A stretch of DNA of 64,000 nt, taken from contig JAAYNH010000010.1 in the NCBI GenBank assembly GCA_012520945.1, forward strand, positions 57,752 to 121,751. Direction: 5' to 3'. Origin of the DNA: Treponema sp. (lineage in GTDB: Bacteria; Spirochaetota; Spirochaetia; Treponematales; Treponemataceae). Positions 59,301-64,000 of this stretch are shown one piece after another; the first letter of the stretch is position 1; each line of letters begins with the position of its first letter. A program made the position numbers and the translations under genes. A model generated the notes under the pieces. The model was not told where the DNA came from. It saw only the letters and a list, made by a program, of their open reading frames with translations, and did no database searches.

Positions 59301-62081
59301 ATGTTATTGGATTCGATTTTAAAGATATTTTTTGGAACAAAAAATGAACGAGATGTGAAGGCACTTTTGCCGATAGTTGATAAAATTAATGAAAAAGAAA
59401 AATGGGCAAAGTCTTTAGATGCAGACGGTTTTTTAATGCAAACTGCTAAATTTAAAACGCGACTTGAAAAAGGCGAAACTTTAGACGATATTTTACCGGA
59501 AGCTTTTGCTTTAGTTCGTGAAGCTTCATTTAGAAAATTAGGTGAACGTCATTATGATGTTCAGTTAATGGGTTCTTTAGTTTTACATAGCGGTCGCATT
59601 GTTGAAATGAAAACAGGAGAAGGAAAAACCCTTATGTGTGTTGCTGCCGCTTATTTGAATAGTTTGGTAGGAAAGGGTGTTCATATTGTTACTGTAAACG
59701 ATTATTTGGCAGAACGTGATGCAAATTGGATGCGACCTGTTTATGAATATCTTGGTGTGACAGTTGGAATTATTGTTGCAAAAATGGATAATGATGCAAG
59801 AAAACGTGCGTATGCATGTGATATTACTTATGGAACAAATAACGAGCTAGGGTTTGATTATCTGCGCGACAATATGCAAATATCTTTATCTGAAAAAGTT
59901 CAACGCGGTTTTCCTTTTTGTATTGTTGATGAAATTGACTCAATTTTAATCGATGAAGCTAGAACTCCTTTGATTATTTCCGGTGCGGGTATAAACGATA
60001 CTGCAAAATATTATGAAGTAAATCAATTTGTTGGATATTTGGAAGAAGTGCAAAAGTTGCCTGATTTGGATATTTATCCTGATGAAGTACAAGGTCAAGA
60101 AGTTATAGGTGATTATAAACTAGATGAAAAAAACAGAAAAGTTTCCTTTACAGATGCGGGTATGTTAAAAATAGAACAACTTTTGCAACATAAAAATATC
60201 ATACAAGGTAGCTTGTTCGAAGAAAATAATTTTGAATATGTACATTATGTTACGCAAGCAGTTCGAGCTCATAAACTTTATCATATAAATGTTGATTATC
60301 TTGTACAAGATAAAGAAATAAAAATTGTAGATGAGTTTACAGGTCGCGTTTTGGAAGGACGCCGTTACGGAGATGGGTTGCACCAAGCTATAGAAGCTAA
60401 AGAAAATATTAAAGTTGCACAACGCAACAGAACAATGGCAACAATCACGTTTCAAAATTTTTTCCGTATGTATACAAAACTTTCCGGCATGACAGGAACG
60501 GCAGATACAGAAGCAGTTGAGTTTAATAAAATTTATAATTTAGATGTTGTTGTTATTCCGACAAATAAACCAATAGCACGTGTTGATGAAAATGATGAAG
60601 TTTTCTTAAATGAAACTGACAAATGGAATTCAATTTGTAAAGAGATTGTGGAAGTAAATAAAAAAGGTCAACCGATTTTAGTTGGTACAGTTTCCGTTGA
60701 AAAATCTGAGCTATTATCTAATTTTCTTACAAGACGAGGTGTTCGCCATGAAGTTTTGAATGCAAAAAATCATGCAAGAGAAGCATTAATTATTGCTGAA
60801 GCTGGAGCAAAAGGTTCTGTAACGATTGCAACAAATATGGCGGGTCGTGGAACAGATATTAAGCTAGGTGGTAATCCTGAATTCCGAGCAACAAAACGTT
60901 GTGGAACAGATGCAACGCCGGAAGAGTTTGAAGCAGCTTTTGCAATTGAAAAAGAAAATTGGAAAAAAGATTATGAAGAAGTAAAAAGTTTGGGCGGTTT
61001 ATACGTTATTGGAACGGAAAGAAATGAAAGCCGTCGCATTGATAATCAGCTACGCGGCCGTTCAGGGCGTCAAGGTGACCCTGGTCGAAGTAAGTTTTTT
61101 ATTAGCATGGATGATGATTTGATGCGATTGTTCGGTGGTGAAAAAATGAAAGCCGTTATGGGACGCATCGGTATGAGTGACGGAGAACCGATTTATCATC
61201 CTATGCTCACAAAAGGCATAGAAAAAGCTCAATCTAAAGTTGAAGAACGTAACTTTGAAATTCGTAAACATTTGCTTGATTATGATGATGTTTTAAATGA
61301 ACAACGTAATTTTATATATTCTCAACGTGATGAAATTTTAGCGGATACAAAATTAACGGAGCGTGTTTTAAATGCAACATTAGAAACTTTAGATGATGCT
61401 ATTGATATATGGAAAGATGGTGCAAAAAAAATATCAACAAAAGACGATGCAGATAAAAATTTTGCTGAAACATTAAAAAATATTTTTTCAATTTCTCAAA
61501 ATAAAATTTCAGAAATTATTACAAATGGACAAAAATATTTGAATAAAGATGACATACTAAAAAACGAACTTTTTGAAAGCTTAAAAGATGAATTAGCCGA
61601 AAAAGAAAGTTTGGCAGGTCATGAAAACTTTAATATGTTTATTCGTTATCAATATATTCAAGCAATTGATAAAGCATGGCTTAATCATTTGGAAGTTTTG
61701 GAAGGATTACGCGAAGCTGTTCATTTGCGTTCATATGGAAGTAAAAATCCGTTGACTGAATATAAAATTGATGGCTACAATATTTTTTATGATATGATTG
61801 AATCAATTCGTCTTGTTCCGATGCGAAGTGTTTTTCATGTAAAAGTACAACGTGAAGAAGAAGGTAGAAAAGTGACACGTGGTCGTCCTATTGCACAAAC
61901 TAATGCACAACATATTGCATTTGATGCACAAGCTGCTGTTAGAGCCGCAGCAAGTAGTCCTTATGCCGCACATAGACAAGGTGAAGGTGTAACGATTGTT
62001 CGCACGGGCACAAAAGTTGGCCGTAATGATCCGTGTCCATGTGGCTCCGGCAAAAAATATAAACAATGCTGTGGAAGATAA
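59301..62081 (+). CDS. secA: Preprotein translocase ATPase SecA
   Basis: 926 residues, full length. Motor of Sec export that pushes lipoproteins, barrel proteins and binding proteins, such as those encoded in this window, through SecYEG. Walker A MKTGEGKTLM, DEAD-type VDEIDSILIDEARTPLIISG, motif region ATNMAGRGTDIKLGG, IGTERNESRRIDNQLRGRSGRQGD. The C-terminal zinc tail CPCGSGKKYKQCC binds SecB/lipids. The nuclease gene overlaps its last 11 nt. Confidence 0.97.
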   Translation: MLLDSILKIFFGTKNERDVKALLPIVDKINEKEKWAKSLDADGFLMQTAKFKTRLEKGETLDDILPEAFALVREASFRKLGERHYDVQLMGSLVLHSGRIVEMKTGEGKTLMCVAAAYLNSLVGKGVHIVTVNDYLAERDANWMRPVYEYLGVTVGIIVAKMDNDARKRAYACDITYGTNNELGFDYLRDNMQISLSEKVQRGFPFCIVDEIDSILIDEARTPLIISGAGINDTAKYYEVNQFVGYLEEVQKLPDLDIYPDEVQGQEVIGDYKLDEKNRKVSFTDAGMLKIEQLLQHKNIIQGSLFEENNFEYVHYVTQAVRAHKLYHINVDYLVQDKEIKIVDEFTGRVLEGRRYGDGLHQAIEAKENIKVAQRNRTMATITFQNFFRMYTKLSGMTGTADTEAVEFNKIYNLDVVVIPTNKPIARVDENDEVFLNETDKWNSICKEIVEVNKKGQPILVGTVSVEKSELLSNFLTRRGVRHEVLNAKNHAREALIIAEAGAKGSVTIATNMAGRGTDIKLGGNPEFRATKRCGTDATPEEFEAAFAIEKENWKKDYEEVKSLGGLYVIGTERNESRRIDNQLRGRSGRQGDPGRSKFFISMDDDLMRLFGGEKMKAVMGRIGMSDGEPIYHPMLTKGIEKAQSKVEERNFEIRKHLLDYDDVLNEQRNFIYSQRDEILADTKLTERVLNATLETLDDAIDIWKDGAKKISTKDDADKNFAETLKNIFSISQNKISEIITNGQKYLNKDDILKNELFESLKDELAEKESLAGHENFNMFIRYQYIQAIDKAWLNHLEVLEGLREAVHLRSYGSKNPLTEYKIDGYNIFYDMIESIRLVPMRSVFHVKVQREEEGRKVTRGRPIAQTNAQHIAFDAQAAVRAAASSPYAAHRQGEGVTIVRTGTKVGRNDPCPCGSGKKYKQCCGR

Positions 62082-62535
62082 ATTTCAAACGTTAATATTC
62101 TTTTTGGAACAATTAAGTAAAACTCAGCTAATTTTTTTTGCCGTAATATTTGCCTTTTGCGTTCTGTTATTGTTTTTGATTTTTTATTCTTTAGGCAGGA
62201 AAGTCGGAAAATTGGAAGTTTTAAAAAAACAAGACAAGCTTTTAAAAACAGAACGCGCAGATGCAGTGAAGCGTTCTCGTGCTGTTATTAGCGGACAACT
62301 TTGTGAACAAATAGCGCCTTTTTTGCCTGATTTTCCATGCTCACCCGACGATGTGCGTTTCATAGGAAAACCTGTGGACTTTATCGGCTTTGTTGGTTTA
62401 GCAAATGATATAGTGGAAGAGATTTTGTTCATTGAAGTAAAAACGGGAGAATCAAAACTTTCTTCCAGAGAAAAGTCAATTAAAGAAGCCGTAATGGCAA
62501 AAAAAGTGCGTTATGTAGAATATTACAAAAATTAA
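62071..62535 (+). CDS. Membrane-anchored Holliday-junction-resolvase-like endonuclease
   Basis: About 154 residues. An N-terminal membrane helix (about 18-42; FFAVIFAFCVLLLFLIFYSLG) is followed by GRKVGKLE and a domain with KRSRAVISGQLCEQIAPFLPDFPCSPDDVRFIGKPVDFIGF and ILFIEVKTGESKLSSREKSIKEAV. This is the pattern of the family called endonuclease related to archaeal Holliday junction resolvase, with the PD-(D/E)xK-like core (VDF, then EVKTG). The start is unsure: GTG at 62071 overlapping secA is taken; TTG at 62104 is an alternative; no Shine-Dalgarno is seen. Function in vivo unknown. Confidence 0.75.
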   Translation: MEDKFQTLIFFLEQLSKTQLIFFAVIFAFCVLLLFLIFYSLGRKVGKLEVLKKQDKLLKTERADAVKRSRAVISGQLCEQIAPFLPDFPCSPDDVRFIGKPVDFIGFVGLANDIVEEILFIEVKTGESKLSSREKSIKEAVMAKKVRYVEYYKN

Positions 62536-62551
62536 GCATCAACAAAAAATA

Positions 62552-64000
62552 TTACATTGTTTCCAAAAAAGGCACAAGAATCATTTCCATACCGTTTTGT
62601 AAAACAGTGCGAGTACATCTTGCCAACGTTAAACGTGCTGTTGCCAGTTTTTTATCTTCTGCAGAAATGATAGGGCATTCATGATAAAATTTGCTAAATT
62701 GTTTTGCAACTTCATATAAATAAACGGCAACAGAAGAAGGGTCTAAACTGTCGGCAGCTTTTTCCAAAACGCTGGGAAGTTCACCTAGTAATTTTATGAG
62801 AGCCCACTCTTCTTCACTTGACAAAAGAGCTAGAGTATTTTTGTCCGTTGTACAATCAAGACCGATTTCTTTTGCTTTGCGTAAAATTGAACAAATTCGT
62901 GCACCCATATATTGTAAATACGGACCTGTGTTTCCGTTAAAACTTAAAGATTCTTTTGGATTAAAAATCATGTCCTTTGTTGGCGAAACTTGTAATAAAT
63001 AATAGTGAAGTGCACCTAGTGCAATTTTTTCTGCAACTTCATTTACGTCTCCCACAGCATCTTGGCGACCTTTCTCAGCAATTTCCGCCAAAACATCATC
63101 ACGCAAGTTATCTATTAAATCATCTGCATCTACAACAGTACCTTCACGACTCTTCATTCGTCCTTCCGGTAAATTAACCATGCCATAGGAAAGATGAAAA
63201 AGTTTGTTTGCCCATTCATAGCCTAGTTTTTTTAAAATATAAAAAAGAACTTTGAAATGATATATTTGTTCAGAGCCGACTACATAAACAAGATTATTAA
63301 AATTCCAGTCGTTGTGGCGTGAAACTGCAGTACCAATGTCTTGTGTCATATAAAGTGCAGTACCATCTTTTCGCAATAGAACCTTTTTGTCCAAATTGAT
63401 TTCCGCCAAGTCTACCCAAACCGAACCGTCTTCTTCTTTATAAAAATGACTGTCTTTTAATCCTTGTAAAATAATTTCTTTACCAACAAGATATGTTTCA
63501 CTTTCATAATATAATTTGTCAAAAGAAATACCTGTTCTTTCATACGTTTTTTTTACGCCGTCAATTGCCCATTTATTCATTCTTTTCCAAAGGCAGCGAA
63601 TTTCTTCGTTGCCTTTTTCCCACTCAATGAGCATATTTTGTGCTTCTTCTTCAGCGGCTTTTTTTTCTGCTTCGATAATTGTGCCGTCAGCTTTACGTCC
63701 AATATTATTAAATTCAACGTAACAATCACCAACAAATCTGTCGCTTTTAATTCCTAAACTTTCAGGTGTGTCACCTTTTTCTTCATGAAATTTTTTATAT
63801 GCTAACATTGATTTGCAAATATGCACACCACGATCATTTATAATATTAACTTTGAAAACTTCGGCTCCACATTTTCTAAGCATACGTGAAACCGACTCTC
63901 CTAAAGCATCGTTTCTTAAATGTCCTAAGTGTAAAGGCTTGTTTGTGTTTGGGCTTGAAAACTCAATCATAACACGTCGTCCTTTCATGGGAGCAACTTC
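62552..64000 (-). CDS. argS: Arginyl-tRNA synthetase (5' end outside window)
   Basis: Class I synthetase; about 482 residues of the C-terminal part are present and the reading frame runs on past the window edge (EVAP precedes MKGRRV), so roughly the first 110 residues are missing. HIGH motif HLGHLRN in SSPNTNKPLHLGHLRND, KMSKS-like GRMKSREGTVV, and a C-terminal helical anticodon-binding domain with QYMGARICSILRK and LASVALYLYEV-like helices. It converges on the nuclease gene with 16 nt between stops. Confidence 0.95.
   Translation of the reverse strand, partial: EVAPMKGRRVMIEFSSPNTNKPLHLGHLRNDALGESVSRMLRKCGAEVFKVNIINDRGVHICKSMLAYKKFHEEKGDTPESLGIKSDRFVGDCYVEFNNIGRKADGTIIEAEKKAAEEEAQNMLIEWEKGNEEIRCLWKRMNKWAIDGVKKTYERTGISFDKLYYESETYLVGKEIILQGLKDSHFYKEEDGSVWVDLAEINLDKKVLLRKDGTALYMTQDIGTAVSRHNDWNFNNLVYVVGSEQIYHFKVLFYILKKLGYEWANKLFHLSYGMVNLPEGRMKSREGTVVDADDLIDNLRDDVLAEIAEKGRQDAVGDVNEVAEKIALGALHYYLLQVSPTKDMIFNPKESLSFNGNTGPYLQYMGARICSILRKAKEIGLDCTTDKNTLALLSSEEEWALIKLLGELPSVLEKAADSLDPSSVAVYLYEVAKQFSKFYHECPIISAEDKKLATARLTLARCTRTVLQNGMEMILVPFLETM

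Noticed and set aside
1-64000. CRISPR arrays, IS elements, prophage or integrated elements
   Set aside because: No regularly spaced repeats, transposase, integrase or phage genes were found; composition is even and the genes are mostly core functions.

Overview
AT-rich, gene-dense chromosomal DNA that looks like a host-associated Treponema (Spirochaetota). The pointers are a giant spirochaete-type coiled-coil protein, a CarD-IspF pair, an LptD-like protein directly after uvrA, a phoH-pgpH-ybeY-corC/tlyC run, many lipoproteins with relaxed lipoboxes, and a minimal SUF pair. The species assignment is inference. I see no IS element, prophage, CRISPR array or rRNA. Nearly all of the window is core genome, and no gene-free stretch exceeds 300 bp (the largest, 44506-44764, holds two tRNAs and two promoters).

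Layout. 1-6.3 kb: polA, coaE and a SPOR-domain protein, converging through a shared terminator on the folate pair folD-folE2. 6.3-12.5 kb: a small beta-barrel protein and a lipoprotein, then rarA (with an extra C-terminal domain) and a DtxR-type regulator, facing the Fe-S assembly pair smsC-smsB. 12.7-17.2 kb: a HAD phosphatase and a 1276-residue coiled-coil protein. 17.2-21.3 kb (minus strand): an unknown protein, an OppA-like binding protein, carD and ispF. 21.5-26.5 kb: thrS, an LPP20-like lipoprotein, and a minus-strand cluster of two lipoproteins and a barrel-like protein. 26.7-42.3 kb: one long plus-strand series: cmk, rpsA, a sigma-54 activator, a TPR membrane protein, a lipoprotein, uvrA, lptD, phoH, pgpH, ybeY, corC. 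42.4-48.2 kb: a TPR protein, tRNA-Gln and tRNA-Glu, rsgA, mutS2. 48.2-54.1 kb: a vitamin B12/methionine block, with a split methionine synthase diverging from a BtuFCD-like importer. 54-64 kb: coaX, hisS, a minus-strand run of small envelope genes and mutT, secA, a membrane-anchored Holliday-junction-resolvase-like nuclease, and argS running off the window.

How the parts fit. Two CoA enzymes (CoaE, CoaX), two folate enzymes (FolD, FolE2), IspF of the MEP pathway and B12-dependent methionine synthesis sit beside replication/repair genes (PolA, RarA, UvrA, MutS2), translation genes (ThrRS, HisRS, ArgRS, S1, RsgA, YbeY) and envelope genes (SecA, LptD, lipoproteins).

The most interesting signal is regulatory. 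Eleven first-in-transcript genes with no Shine-Dalgarno sequence each carry a -10-like hexamer exactly 6-8 nt upstream of the start codon, several with a -35 at 17-18 bp spacing. This predicts widespread leaderless mRNAs. Genes inside operons, and some first genes, have ordinary AGGAG-type sites. Three divergent gene pairs also have interleaved promoters.
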